Below, piece after piece: positions 36,106 to 44,178 of a stretch of DNA of 64,000 nucleotides. The translations under genes were made by a program, and so were the position numbers. Each line of letters opens with the position of its first letter. Position 1 is the stretch's first letter. The notes beneath the pieces are model-generated. The model ran no database searches and was not told where the DNA came from. It saw nothing but the letters and a program-made list of their open reading frames with translations. Source of the stretch: Sphingomonas sp. LY54. GTDB lineage: Bacteria > Pseudomonadota > Alphaproteobacteria > Sphingomonadales > Sphingomonadaceae. The stretch spans positions 1,695,501 through 1,759,500 of the forward strand of contig NZ_CP141588.1 of assembly GCF_035594035.1 (NCBI RefSeq), written 5' to 3'.

Positions 36106-36543
36106 TCACGCTCCTGCCGGGCGGCTGTGGCCTTCGAGCAGCCGCTGCGCGTCAGCCGAGATAACGGCGAAGGCGTCGGGCTCGCCTGTATGGCCGCACA
36201 CTTCCCACCGGCTCTCCAGCATTTCCGCTTTGTAGGCGACCGCGTCGGCGTCCGGTGCGAGCGCCTCGAACAGGGCCTGTGCGGCGGCGCGGGCCGGGCT
36301 GTAGACCGTCTCCATGTGGTGCAGCAGCGCCGCCTGTTCCGCGTCGCTGGCGGCGGCGAAGGCTGCGCGGGTCTCGGCGCTCGGCTTGTAGCCCAAATCG
36401 TCAAGTGCCTCGCTCGCGTCCAAGTTGGCCTGGCCGAGCGGCCCGTCGTGCTCGTCCGCGCTCACCAATGAAGCGAGGATGAGAAAGCGAGCCTTTGCCA
36501 ACTCCCAATTCTGACGGCTCGTGCTATCTGTTTCGGTCGTCAT
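36106..36543 (-). CDS. Hypothetical helical protein of the minus-strand operon
   Basis: 145 aa from ATG 36543 (MTTETDSTSRQNWELAK). Helical: ARFLILASLVSADEHDGPLG, NLDASEALDDLGYKPSAET, AALLHHMETVYSPARAAAQALFEAL, AEMLESRWEVCGHTGEPDAF. An ~80-bp GC-rich leader upstream of its start is repeated at 47138-47219. No family recognised. Confidence 0.65.
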   Translation of the reverse strand: MTTETDSTSRQNWELAKARFLILASLVSADEHDGPLGQANLDASEALDDLGYKPSAETRAAFAAASDAEQAALLHHMETVYSPARAAAQALFEALAPDADAVAYKAEMLESRWEVCGHTGEPDAFAVISADAQRLLEGHSRPAGA

Positions 36544-36622
36544 GTCGGTTCCTCTCGGGTCCGGGGTGATGGGCTCGGGCAGGGCGCCAATCCCTGCTCG
36601 GGCCGTCCGCTGCTGCGGCTGG
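36541..36622 (-). repeat. GC-rich leader repeat, copy A
   Basis: Read on the minus strand it runs from CGGACGGCCCGAG through GAGCCCATCACCCCGGACC to CCGACATGACG, directly before a gene start. A closely similar segment lies at 47138-47219, and the blocks ctcgggccgtccg and ggtccgggg recur in the same order before the first gene of this operon (about 38506-38552). It includes an imperfect hairpin cgggcaggg-cgccaat-ccctgctcg. Confidence 0.6.
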
Positions 36623-36658
36623 AAGGACGGCAATCGCACTGCCGCCCCTCGGGTCGCG

Positions 36659-37006
36659 TCAGGCGCTGGCGGGCATCGTCGCTGCGACGAAGTTGGGCGA
36701 CAGGTTGCTCATGCCGAGAAACCGGCGCTCGCCTGTTTCCAGGTCGGGCTCGATCGCATAGACCGGCAAACACGGCACATCGTTGAGCATCTGTTCGCGC
36801 TCATCATCAGCTTCTTGGTCGTGGGGTTCGTCCAAGACATTGCCGCCGGCCGGATCGTCGTCCTCAAGGTCCGGGTCGCCGTCCATCTCGTCCATGCGCT
36901 CGATGGATCGCGCGACTAGCCGGGCTAACACGGGCCGCGGAAGGCTCGGGATCGCCGCCAGCAGCGCGTCAAGCGGCGTGTCTTGATGGGCTTTCGTCGC
37001 CATCAC
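36659..37006 (-). CDS. Acidic hypothetical protein of the minus-strand operon
   Basis: 115 aa. LDALLAAIPSLPRPVLARLVARSIERMDEMDGDPDLEDDDPAGG, then HDQEADDEREQMLNDVPCLPVYAIEPDLETGERRFLGMSN. The acidic middle is probably disordered. Its start overlaps the stop of the upstream helix-turn-helix gene. Function unknown. Confidence 0.65.
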   Translation of the reverse strand: MMATKAHQDTPLDALLAAIPSLPRPVLARLVARSIERMDEMDGDPDLEDDDPAGGNVLDEPHDQEADDEREQMLNDVPCLPVYAIEPDLETGERRFLGMSNLSPNFVAATMPASA

Positions 37007-37263
37007 GCCCTCCCCTCGCCAAGCTGACGGAGATAGGCCAAGACCTTCTCGCGGGTGCCTCGCCTTGGCCGTCGCCCGTTCCGCAAGTCGTGAACGAACA
37101 TCGGATCATTGAGCGCGCGCTGGCCGAGCTCGGTGGCGCTTATGCCGCGAGCCCGGATGGCCAAGTTGATCTCCCGCAACAGGTCGCGGGCGACGGGGCC
37201 ATGTTGTTCGTGGCCGGTGCGAAGCCGGGGCGGCGTGACGTAATTGGTGCGGTAGGCGATCAT
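37003..37263 (-). CDS. Helix-turn-helix protein
   Basis: 86 aa. The second half reads INLAIRARGISATELGQRALNDPMFVHDLRNGRRPRRGTREKVLAYLRQLG, a lambda-repressor-like helix-turn-helix with the 'F..DL..GR.P' recognition segment typical of phage regulators. Overlaps the next gene by 4 bp. Confidence 0.75.
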   Translation of the reverse strand: MIAYRTNYVTPPRLRTGHEQHGPVARDLLREINLAIRARGISATELGQRALNDPMFVHDLRNGRRPRRGTREKVLAYLRQLGEGRA

Positions 37264-37266
37264 GGC

Positions 37267-37770
37267 TCAAGCCTCCCCGCTCAAGAGGCGGCGGGCGTCC
37301 ATCAACGTCGCGCGGATTTGCTCGATCGGCAGGCTGTCGCCGTGGGAACGGTCGTCCCCCTCGACCTCGGCCTCGGTGCTCCAAAGCAAATTCAGCTTGA
37401 AGAGAAGGGCGCCGCTGTCGGGCGCGGGCGTCGCGATCAGCAGCTTTTCCAGCGAGTAGGTGAAGTCGTTTATCTCATCAAACTGGTGCTGCAGCCCCTT
37501 CAACTCGGGCGCGACCTCCTGAGCAATCGCATCGCGCTGGCGAAGCCAGCGCTGCACGACATCCCGCGCCGCGCCTACGGGGCGGGTGCCGATCCGCTTG
37601 GCAGCGGCCTCGTCGACCGTTGCCTCAAGGGCCTGGCAGCGGGCGTCCAGTTCGTCGGCCTCCCGCTTGATGTCCTGATACTCGCTCCAGATATACTCCC
37701 ACGTCTGCGGGATCGGAGCGGCAAGGGCTTCGATCTGTGCGCGGTTTGCCTTATACGTGTTGGTAGCCAT
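37267..37770 (-). CDS. Hypothetical protein, paralogue of the next upstream gene
   Basis: 167 aa from ATG 37770 (MATNTYKANRAQIEALA). Coiled-coil middle (YQDIKREADELDARCQALEATVDEAAAKRI), C-terminus with LLIATPAPDSGALLFKLNLLWS. The segment 'TPAP..(A)AL..KL.LW' also occurs in the neighbour at 37841-38359, so the two look like diverged tandem duplicates. Function unknown. Confidence 0.65.
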   Translation of the reverse strand: MATNTYKANRAQIEALAAPIPQTWEYIWSEYQDIKREADELDARCQALEATVDEAAAKRIGTRPVGAARDVVQRWLRQRDAIAQEVAPELKGLQHQFDEINDFTYSLEKLLIATPAPDSGALLFKLNLLWSTEAEVEGDDRSHGDSLPIEQIRATLMDARRLLSGEA

Positions 37771-37800
37771 GACCTGTCTCCAGAAAGACGGTGGTGGTGA

Positions 37801-37834
37801 GGCTCCGGGGTCGGGTGCAACCTTCCCCGGAGCC
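37801..37834. terminator. Perfect 10-bp-stem hairpin between two minus-strand genes
   Basis: ggctccgggg (37801-37810) pairs with ccccggagcc (37825-37834) around a 14-base loop. It lies between the stop of the 37841 gene and the start of the 37770 gene, with no T-tract. It is likely an RNA-stability or processing hairpin, or an attenuator within the operon. Confidence 0.55.
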
Positions 37835-37840
37835 GTTCGA

Positions 37841-38359
37841 TCAAGCCGCGCTAAGGCGCTTTGTGTCGGTGATGATCGCGTCGAACATCGGCTCGCAATC
37901 GACCCACATGCCGACGTCATTCTCCCGCCAGAGCTCCAGCTTAACGGTGAGCGCGGCCACGGCGGGTGCGGGGGTTAACAGCAGCGCCTCCAATGCGAGG
38001 CTGCGGGCACCGGCCAGTTCGTCGAACCGTTGCTCATAGGGCGCATAGGCATCGTGCGCGGCGGCCAGTTCGGCGCGCTGGTCGGCGGGAAGCTCATCGA
38101 CCAAACGCGGCCGGGGATGCTTCTTCTCGATGGCCTCGAACGCGTCATAGGCCCGCTGCTGCGGCCCCTTGGCCCACGCGTCCATTTCGTCATCGGCTTG
38201 GCGATACGCGGCGAGTGCATCCGCCCATACGCTGGTCGATGCGCCTTGCGCGGCGGTGGCGAGGATCGTGCCGCCGACAACAGCGGCAACGGCTGCACCT
38301 GCGCCGATCACGGTCCCTGCGGTCAGCAGTTCGCGGCGGTTGGGGGTGGTGGTCTCCAT
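37841..38359 (-). CDS. Exported or membrane-anchored hypothetical protein with twin-arginine-like start
   Basis: 172 aa from ATG 38359: METTTPNRRELLTAGTVIGAGAA followed by VAAVVGGTILATAAQGAST, a Tat-like signal (NRRELL). The mature part has MDAWAKGPQQRAYDAFEAIEKKHPRP and LLLTPAPAVAALTVKLELWREN, the latter shared with the downstream paralogue, which lacks the signal. Confidence 0.65.
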   Translation of the reverse strand: METTTPNRRELLTAGTVIGAGAAVAAVVGGTILATAAQGASTSVWADALAAYRQADDEMDAWAKGPQQRAYDAFEAIEKKHPRPRLVDELPADQRAELAAAHDAYAPYEQRFDELAGARSLALEALLLTPAPAVAALTVKLELWRENDVGMWVDCEPMFDAIITDTKRLSAA

Positions 38360-38361
38360 GG

Positions 38362-38475
38362 TCACTCTCCCGCCAGGAGGGCGACAAGCGCGACGAGCGC
38401 GGCATAGAAGCCGAGCGGCCCGGCGACGCGCCAATCGACGCTCGCCGGAAGTGTGGTAAGCTGTTTGATAGTCAT
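38362..38475 (-). CDS. Small membrane protein, first gene of the minus-strand operon
   Basis: 37 aa: MTIKQLTTLPASVDWRVAGP then hydrophobic LGFYAALVALVALLAGE. Ends 2 bp before the next ATG. GGGGAGACC lies about eight bases upstream of ATG 38475. Too short for standard calling. Function unknown. Confidence 0.55.
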   Translation of the reverse strand: MTIKQLTTLPASVDWRVAGPLGFYAALVALVALLAGE

Positions 38476-38627
38476 AGCGTGGTCTCCCCATGCTGTGGTT
38501 AGGTCCGGGGCTGGCGGGGCCTAATCCGCCACCTCGGGCCGTCCGGGCTTTGCGCCTCTGCGACCGCTACAAAATAGCGCTATGAGCGGGGTTGTCAAGC
38601 GGGTGTAAGCTATTTATTATCGGTTGC
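38476..38627. promoter_or_regulatory. Divergent promoter region between minus-strand operon and XRE repressor
   Basis: It contains a dyad aaatagc (about 38574-38580) / gctattt (about 38610-38616), a ggtccgggg...ggggcctaa hairpin near 38506-38527, and the ctcgggccgtccg block. The arrangement is that of a phage switch where the XRE protein would control both directions. Confidence 0.45.
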
Positions 38628-38858
38628 ATGTTGATGACCCCAGAACAATGCCGCATGGCTCGCGCGGCTCTGAACTTGTCCCTTGCCGATCTGGCGAAGG
38701 CGACTGGCGTGCGGACAATGACAATCAGCGAATTTGAGCGCGGGGCCGATTCCAGGCGCTCGACTGTCGAGAAGCTGCAGGCGGAATTGGAGCGCGGCGG
38801 GGTGGCGCTGATCCCGCCGGGCGATGGGCTCGGTGCTGGCGTTCGGCTGCGCGATTGA
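38628..38858 (+). CDS. XRE-family helix-turn-helix repressor
   Basis: 76 aa from ATG 38628 (ATG 38634 also possible). MTPEQCRMARAALNLSLADLAKATGVRTMTISEFERGADSRRSTVEKLQAELERGGVALIPPG is a compact Cro/C1-type domain. It is divergent from the seven-gene minus-strand operon and overlaps the SNase-like gene start (TGATG). Probably the repressor of that operon. Confidence 0.88.
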   Translation: MLMTPEQCRMARAALNLSLADLAKATGVRTMTISEFERGADSRRSTVEKLQAELERGGVALIPPGDGLGAGVRLRD

Positions 38859-39376
38859 TGCGCCTGAACGTCGCTGCTCCTGTCGGGATTGCGGCTGCAG
38901 CGCTGGCTGGCTTCCTGCTGATCGATCGCGGCGGCGCGGAAAGCGCAGTCGCCTCAGGCGCGGTTCCCATTGTCGCGACCGGAACGCGCTTCTCCTGCAC
39001 GCCTGTGGCGGTGTGGGATGGCGACGGGCCGATATGGTGCGCCGAAGGGCCGCGCGTGCGGCTGGAGGGCATTGCGGCGCAAGAAATAGACGGGACATGC
39101 CGGCCTGGTCATCCTTGCCCAAAGGCATCCGGGCTTCAATCGCGCGACTATCTGGTGCGGCTCCTCGGCGGTCCCAAAGGCGTGCTCTCGACTGGCCATG
39201 TCGCGGTCAACGGGCCGCGCCTCTATTGCGTCTCTGGCGGCAATGCGAAGGGCAAGCGAACCGCCGCCTTCTGCTCCGCTCCGCGCGTCGGGGATCTGTC
39301 CTGCTCCATGGTCAAGGGCGGCTATGCGCTGCGCTGGTCGCGCTATGGTGGGGACGGGGTGTGCCGGCAACCCTGA
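38858..39376 (+). CDS. Thermonuclease (SNase)-like protein
   Basis: 172 aa from ATG 38858. N-terminal hydrophobic anchor AAPVGIAAAALAGFLLID, then PVAVWDGDGPIWCAEGPRVRLEGIAAQEIDG, matching SNase DGD and R-x-R-L-x-G-I-x-A-x-E (Arg35 and Glu43 equivalents). The third catalytic Arg (Arg87) has no clear counterpart; six Cys in the second half suggest disulfides (HPCPKASG, FCSAPRVGDLSCSM). Exported or membrane-bound; nuclease activity uncertain. Coupled to the XRE gene. Confidence 0.75.
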   Translation: MRLNVAAPVGIAAAALAGFLLIDRGGAESAVASGAVPIVATGTRFSCTPVAVWDGDGPIWCAEGPRVRLEGIAAQEIDGTCRPGHPCPKASGLQSRDYLVRLLGGPKGVLSTGHVAVNGPRLYCVSGGNAKGKRTAAFCSAPRVGDLSCSMVKGGYALRWSRYGGDGVCRQP

Positions 39377-39505
39377 ATAACAGGCTGGAAGTACAAACAG
39401 GACGAGAGGATTAAGCAAATCGGTCGCTAAAGGTCCACATTGGACATGTTAGTATGCTCCGAATTTCGCGCATGGTACTGTGCGGTCTGCGGGCGCGGAG
39501 GTGCA

Positions 39506-40543
39506 ATGCAAGCATTGCTGGCTATGATCGTGGCTCTATGGCTGCTCGGAGGTTGCGCCACTTCGAGCGCTCCCGATGAGATTGTGAACCCGACCGGCGA
39601 ACCTAGGGCTCGCTGGGGGGCTCTCCGGGGCGCAATAGCTGGTGGGGGCGTGAGTGCCGTGCGTGGCTTCAGCGTCAGCCGTTCAGGGCAAAAGGGGGCT
39701 GAGCCGCAGGCAACGGCTTCCAAGCCCGATTTACCGCCTTCGGTTGCGCCGGTTGTGCCCGATCCAAGCGCTCCAGATCCTGGCCCTGCAATCCAACCCG
39801 CGCTGGAACCAGCCGAGGCCCCACTTATCTTAGAGAGCCGGAACATGGCACTGGGAGGCGGCATGAGTTTGATAGCGACGGATGCCCCACTGCCCGACGA
39901 GGAGCTAAATAGACAGCGACGAGCAATTAGGATCGGCCGCGGCAAACTGAATATCGAAAGTCGGATGGTGCGCGATACCAGCTACCCGGCGATACTCGAG
40001 ATCACCTCGACCGCGGATCCACTGCCCGCCCAAGGACTCCCGGCATTGGAGGTTGTAACTGGACCCAGCGGTTTGGCTTCACCGCCGCTTGTGTTTCCGG
40101 TTGGGGTGGGCCGCTGTATGTCTGCTCGACTATTCGGATCCGGGTTTGAGGTCGCGCCAGCCGGACCGGTTGACAAAAATCTCGGAGCGAGTTCCATCGA
40201 GACGTGGGATTGGCAGGTCACGCCGAGGCGCAAGGGCAATCTCCGGCTTACAGTCGATCTGCGGATCAAGGCCTACGTCAACGGCCGGTGCATCGAGCAA
40301 CTCCAGGTCTATCCGCCGCAGACCCAATCCGTGGCTGTGACCGTCGGGTTCTGGGCCGGGATGACCGACTGGCTGAACGAGACGTCTCCGGTTCTCGGTC
40401 TGGCGAAGGGATGGCTTATTGGGCTCACGGCGCTCTTAACTGCCGCCATGTTGTTGATCGGACGCGTCCGCCGATTTTTGCGCGCGCTGCTAGGGAGGCG
40501 ACGGGTCCACGCAAAGCCCGGGACGCAGCTTGCGGCTAACTGA
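39506..40543 (+). CDS. Lipoprotein with C-terminal membrane segment
   Basis: 345 aa from ATG 39506: MQALLAMIVALWLLGGCATSS gives a lipobox with acylated Cys. A Pro-rich linker follows, then a beta-rich domain (SLIATDAPLPDEELNRQRR; WDWQVTPRRKGNLRLTVDLRIKAYVNGRC), and GLAKGWLIGLTALLTAAMLLIGRV as a single transmembrane helix near the end. A lipoprotein that also spans a membrane is unusual. No family recognised. Confidence 0.7.
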   Translation: MQALLAMIVALWLLGGCATSSAPDEIVNPTGEPRARWGALRGAIAGGGVSAVRGFSVSRSGQKGAEPQATASKPDLPPSVAPVVPDPSAPDPGPAIQPALEPAEAPLILESRNMALGGGMSLIATDAPLPDEELNRQRRAIRIGRGKLNIESRMVRDTSYPAILEITSTADPLPAQGLPALEVVTGPSGLASPPLVFPVGVGRCMSARLFGSGFEVAPAGPVDKNLGASSIETWDWQVTPRRKGNLRLTVDLRIKAYVNGRCIEQLQVYPPQTQSVAVTVGFWAGMTDWLNETSPVLGLAKGWLIGLTALLTAAMLLIGRVRRFLRALLGRRRVHAKPGTQLAAN

Positions 40544-40814
40544 TGAGCCGCGGCGGGCGGCGACGTTGACTAGCGCGTCATGAGGCGATCGCCCTTGCGA
40601 AACGATCCCCACCGCGATGCGTCAACGGTGGGGATCGGCCCTCCCGCTCCGAGAGTGCGGACCAAGGTGCGGGTCCGCCTTTGCACAGCATCATGGATCG
40701 CGAGTCGCGGCAAGCGCTCCGCCAGGGCTGTCCGAACTTGGTACGGCCAACACACGTAAAGCGACCCGCTTTCGCCTGAGGCGGCTCGCGGATGGATTTG
40801 GGATAAGTGAGGTC

Positions 40815-41117
40815 ATGGGGATGATGGGCGCAATTCGAGCCGGTCTCTGGGTCGCATTTGTGCCGACGGCAGCGCTAGCCCTGTTCTTCGTCAGCTACGC
40901 CCTGCTCTATCCTTCATTCTGGATGGATAACATTCCAATCGAATTGAAATTCTTCCAGCTAGCCGCAGCGGCGCTCCCCACGCTCATAGCGATATTGCTG
41001 TTTCGCGGGTCGCTCTTCAGCAGGACACACGACATCGCGGCACTACTCTTGCTGCTAGCGGCGGCCGAAATGAGCTTTGTGTTGCCGTCAATCTACCGAA
41101 GCCTAGGGCAGTTCTAA
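40815..41117 (+). CDS. Small membrane protein
   Basis: 100 aa from ATG 40815, with GTGAGG upstream; the longer frame before it is not protein-like. Three hydrophobic segments (GLWVAFVPTAALALFFVSYALLYP; FFQLAAAALPTLIAILLF; IAALLLLLAAAEMSFVL). The 270 bp before it hold no gene. Function unknown. Confidence 0.55.
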   Translation: MGMMGAIRAGLWVAFVPTAALALFFVSYALLYPSFWMDNIPIELKFFQLAAAALPTLIAILLFRGSLFSRTHDIAALLLLLAAAEMSFVLPSIYRSLGQF

Positions 41118-41134
41118 AGAAGGTCTGCACCGCA

Positions 41135-41234
41135 AACGACCCAAGTCGGGCGCAGGAAGTCATCAGCCGGATGCCCGAAAGCAGCTGTCCGTTTATCCCG
41201 CCCGCGAATGGCTGCAAACGACCCAAAGCGGACG
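41135..41234. repeat. Dispersed palindromic repeat (tgtccgctt..gggtcg type), copy 1
   Basis: Contains cgcaaacgaccc near 41139 and gcaaacgacccaaagcggacgttc at the end. The same gacccaaagcggac/gtccgctttgggtc core appears at 42226-42320 and 42894-42960. Confidence 0.55.
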
Positions 41235-41235
41235 T

Positions 41236-42108
41236 TCAGCGGGTGGCATTCTCGCGCTGGTCGCCGCAGCCTTCTGCTCGGCAGCCGAGGCTCACATAAG
41301 TGTCGGAGACGACCCGCCACTCGCCGGCGACCTTCGTCCAATGCGCAAAGTAACTGCCGTTGACGACCGCTCCAGCGCGCCCGTCGTCGCAGCGCCACTC
41401 GCCCGATTCAGCAGCACGTAACCGGTTCTCCACCGCCCCCACGTCCACCCGCCGTGGCGTTCGCGTGCAGCGCTGCGGGTCGCTCGCCCACAGGCTGCGC
41501 ATTTGAGCGGCGCTGCGAACAATGGTGCCTCCTCCGGACACGAGAACGTAATCGGGGGCAGCGATCCGCATGATGCCCTCCACGTCCTGCGCGGCGATTG
41601 AGCGATTGTTATCAGCTCGCAATGCAAGGATTGCTGCCCGTTCCTCGTCATGCCCTTCTGCTGGGCGCACCGAGTCTTGGGATGCCACGACCTGCCAACG
41701 TCCTTGCCGGAACAGCCACGTGTCGGTCCAGATGAGGCGCCTGTCTGGCCCGCCATCGCCAGGTGTCAGCGTTTCGGCCCCTTGCGCAATCACAAGTGGT
41801 CCGTGGTGGTGGAAACGGACATAGTCGACGCGCGTAACCGGGTAAGGTGATGGTTCGGCTGCCAACTGGAGCTGTCGCACCCTGTTGCGGATCTCCCCAT
41901 TCGAAGCGACGCCGACATAGTCTTCTGCGAGGAACCGGGCCATCGCCTCTCGGTCACTGGCCGCCCACTGCTCAGCGCTGCGCCTCAGAAAAGCCTCGGT
42001 TTCCGCTTCAGAAGGCAATGACGAAGAAGTGGCGGAAGGCGCGGGCAGCGAAAGATGATCGCTCGGCTGGACACCGGTCCAAGCCACTAGCAGCAGCGCG
42101 GCGAGCAT
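41236..42108 (-). CDS. Exported double NTF2-like (SnoaL/DUF4440) protein
   Basis: 290 aa from ATG 42108, preceded by GGGGGATC; MLAALLLVAWTGVQPSDHL is a signal peptide. Two NTF2-like repeats: AFLRRSAEQWAASDREAMARFLAEDYVGVASNGEI ... TDTWLFRQGRWQVVASQDS and ALRADNNRSIAAQDVEGIMRIAAPDYVLVSGGG ... FAHWTKVAGEWRVVSDTYVSLGC. Probably a small-molecule-binding or enzymatic periplasmic protein. The role is unknown. Confidence 0.85.
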   Translation of the reverse strand: MLAALLLVAWTGVQPSDHLSLPAPSATSSSLPSEAETEAFLRRSAEQWAASDREAMARFLAEDYVGVASNGEIRNRVRQLQLAAEPSPYPVTRVDYVRFHHHGPLVIAQGAETLTPGDGGPDRRLIWTDTWLFRQGRWQVVASQDSVRPAEGHDEERAAILALRADNNRSIAAQDVEGIMRIAAPDYVLVSGGGTIVRSAAQMRSLWASDPQRCTRTPRRVDVGAVENRLRAAESGEWRCDDGRAGAVVNGSYFAHWTKVAGEWRVVSDTYVSLGCRAEGCGDQRENATR

Positions 42109-42225
42109 ACTTGATCCCCCTTCGTTCAAATCATCTGCCGCGCCCCGACGCAGCCACCTCTTAGCAAGCTACGGGAACACGGCGCGCCGGTCTAACCGTT
42201 TGCGTCTGCCGCGCATCCTGTTCTC

Positions 42226-42320
42226 GAATGTCCGCTTTCCACCCTTGTCAGACATTCACATCCAATCGGGCGGTTGGCCAAGCGGAACGGCCGGAATGGG
42301 TCGAAAGCCGACGTTGCGCC
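42226..42320. repeat. Dispersed palindromic repeat, copy 2
   Basis: Left arm aatgtccgctttccaccc at 42227, right arm gaatgggtcgaaagccgacgtt ending near 42316; the arms are inverted copies. Lies between the NTF2 and HIT genes. Confidence 0.6.
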
Positions 42321-42338
42321 GCGCGGAAAAGCTACCGA

Positions 42339-42851
42339 CTACTGTCCGCGAAATGCGGTGCGCAGGCGCTCGGCCATACGGTCGAGTTCCTCCCTCGGCA
42401 CCGGATCTTGTGTTGCGCGTGGCGTGTTTGGGACAACGTGAAAGTGGACGTGGCAGACGTGCTGGCTGCGCGCATTATTCTGCTCGATCGAGAAGCCGGT
42501 CGAACCAAGGGCACGCTGCTGAGCGGCACCGACTTGCCGGGCGATAAAGAGAGCATGCCCCATCTCGGCCGGCGTCATGTCGAACAGGCTCCGCACGGGC
42601 CGCTTCGGGATGACGAGCGCATGCCCAGGATGATCCCACTCCAGCGGCAGCAGGACGATCACCTGAGAATCTTCGTAAACCCGGGATGCCGGCAACTCAC
42701 CGCGAAGGATGCGGGCGAAAGGGTTGTTCTGTTGATACGGCTGGTTGAGCGGACAGCGCAAAGCTGGCGTGGGTGCTGTCTCTGGTGGCGGCGCGCCTGC
42801 CTGCGCTGGAGTGACTGCTGCCAGTCCCACTAAGAGCGCGTGCATAGCCAT
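42339..42851 (-). CDS. Exported HIT-family protein
   Basis: 170 aa from ATG 42851 after GGGGGAGG. The signal-like start MAMHALLVGLAAVTPAQAGA is unusual for HIT proteins, which are normally cytosolic. The core is complete: NPFARILRGELPASRVYED, HPGHALVIPKRPVRSLFD, and the catalytic HVCHVHFHVVPN. HIT enzymes hydrolyse or transfer nucleotides. Export would place it in the periplasm. Confidence 0.88.
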   Translation of the reverse strand: MAMHALLVGLAAVTPAQAGAPPPETAPTPALRCPLNQPYQQNNPFARILRGELPASRVYEDSQVIVLLPLEWDHPGHALVIPKRPVRSLFDMTPAEMGHALFIARQVGAAQQRALGSTGFSIEQNNARSQHVCHVHFHVVPNTPRATQDPVPREELDRMAERLRTAFRGQ

Positions 42852-42893
42852 CACCTCCCCCCTCAGAAACCCCCTGCACACTCCCACGAGCCG

Positions 42894-42960
42894 CCAATGT
42901 CCGCAATGGGTCGAAAGCGGACTTACGATCGCTAACGGGTACGAATGGCAACCCCGCCCG
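42894..42960. repeat. Dispersed palindromic repeat, copy 3
   Basis: aatgtccgcaatgggtcgaaagcggactta: here the two arms tgtccgc and gcggact almost touch. Lies upstream of the HIT gene. Confidence 0.55.
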
Positions 42961-42997
42961 AACCGGTTCGTTTAGCCGCAAAGACTGGGCAAGCCGC

Positions 42998-43171
42998 ATG
43001 CGACCGCCTTGGAAGCCATCCGCCCGCCGCAGCGTTGTTTTGCTGCTGATCTTCCTCTTAATGCTGGGTGCGGCTGTGCTTTATTGGTGGCGAGCGGGCG
43101 ACGCGCCCAACCCCTCGTCGACGGCGCCTGTTGAGACGTTACCCGCAGCCCCGCCGCCCCCAACACGTTGA
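42998..43171 (+). CDS. Small single-pass membrane protein
   Basis: 57 aa: MRPPWKPSARRS then hydrophobic VVLLLIFLLMLGAAVLYWW, then a Pro/Ala-rich tail ending PAAPPPPTR. N-in basic residues and a single helix. Below the usual length cut-off. Function unknown. Confidence 0.55.
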   Translation: MRPPWKPSARRSVVLLLIFLLMLGAAVLYWWRAGDAPNPSSTAPVETLPAAPPPPTR

Positions 43172-43411
43172 GCTGAAACGGGTTTACGACGTTCTAAGAC
43201 CCGTGCGCTAAAGTGGGCGCGTCCACCAGGATGAGTAGTGTCGGAGCGCGGCATCCCCCCAACCCAGTGCCGCGCTCCTCACTCGACCTCGCCTTGGAGC
43301 TGAACGTCTACTCTCCGAGGTCGCTCTCGACCGGGCACGCGCGCGCTAAAACCGCGCTAACGGATGGCCGGCCACTAGCCATCGCCGCCTTGTTCTGGCT
43401 ATGTTCTCAAT

Positions 43412-43657
43412 ATGCAGAGAATCACTCTGACGCGCGATGAGGTCGCCCACACCCTAGCGATCTGGCTCGCCGTCGCAGGCCAGAAGCACCCGCACATGAT
43501 CCGCGACCTGTGGACGAGGAAGGACGAATATGCGGATGACGCCAAGCACCGATTTGCTCGACGGTCGCTGGCCGACTTCCTCGCCGCAAAGCTCGAAATC
43601 GCCAAGCACGAGGTGACCCGAGAGGCAACCGCGTATGACGAGGCGCCGGGAGATTGA
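43412..43657 (+). CDS. Small hypothetical protein
   Basis: 81 aa: MQRITLTRDEVAHTLAIWLAVAGQKHPHMIRDLWTRKDEYADDAKHRF, then KLEIAKHEVTREATAYDEAPGD. Helical, charged. The region 43172-43411 before it holds nothing I can support. Family unknown. Confidence 0.55.
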   Translation: MQRITLTRDEVAHTLAIWLAVAGQKHPHMIRDLWTRKDEYADDAKHRFARRSLADFLAAKLEIAKHEVTREATAYDEAPGD

Positions 43658-43834
43658 AGGGTGCGTTGACGGAAGCGCTAAGCCGCCCTTAGCATCAAAC
43701 GATCATGGGCGAGGCTAGGACGAGGATGTCCAGAAGATGCCGCTCGGCACGGCACACATCCCTGAGGCGCTCATTGGAAGAAATTCACAGCGAGCGCTGT
43801 CATTCTACTCGAGACTTGGCGTCCGTCATTGCAG

Positions 43835-44038
43835 TCAGCGCGGCATATTAGCCCGGCGGAGAGAGGAAATGTGTCCCATCTCGCTGCCCTCGACTTCGAT
43901 GTCCACTCGCCACGTAACCGTGCCGTGCGGGCTCATCGCCCCTAAGCCCACGCGAACGGCGTCGGCCACTGCTTCTTCGTGGCTAGGGAGCCACCGCCCA
44001 ACCAGCGCGGCCGTGCGATAACGATATTGCTGTGACAA
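43835..44038 (-). CDS. Small hypothetical protein
   Basis: 67 aa from TTG 44038, with GGAAGG about ten bases upstream. RTAALVGRWLPSHEEAVADAVRVGLGAMSPHGTVTWRVDIEVEG looks like a genuine small alpha/beta domain. Its plus-strand alternatives are not protein-like. Confidence 0.5.
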   Translation of the reverse strand: MSQQYRYRTAALVGRWLPSHEEAVADAVRVGLGAMSPHGTVTWRVDIEVEGSEMGHISSLRRANMPR

Positions 44039-44178
44039 AAAAGATTAGCCTTCCGTGGGGGTCTCTTTGACCTCCCTTCGGAAGCGCTTTAGCAGCGTCT
44101 CGGATTTATCCGCTAGCGATTTTGCGAGCATGATGCTTTCCCGAAGCCCTACTGGCCGGCGGTCCAACGCTCGTTCAA

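Noticed and set aside
40570..40755. 61-codon minus-strand frame upstream of the small membrane protein
   Set aside because: No start signal and Arg-rich shadow-like composition. A decayed gene cannot be excluded.
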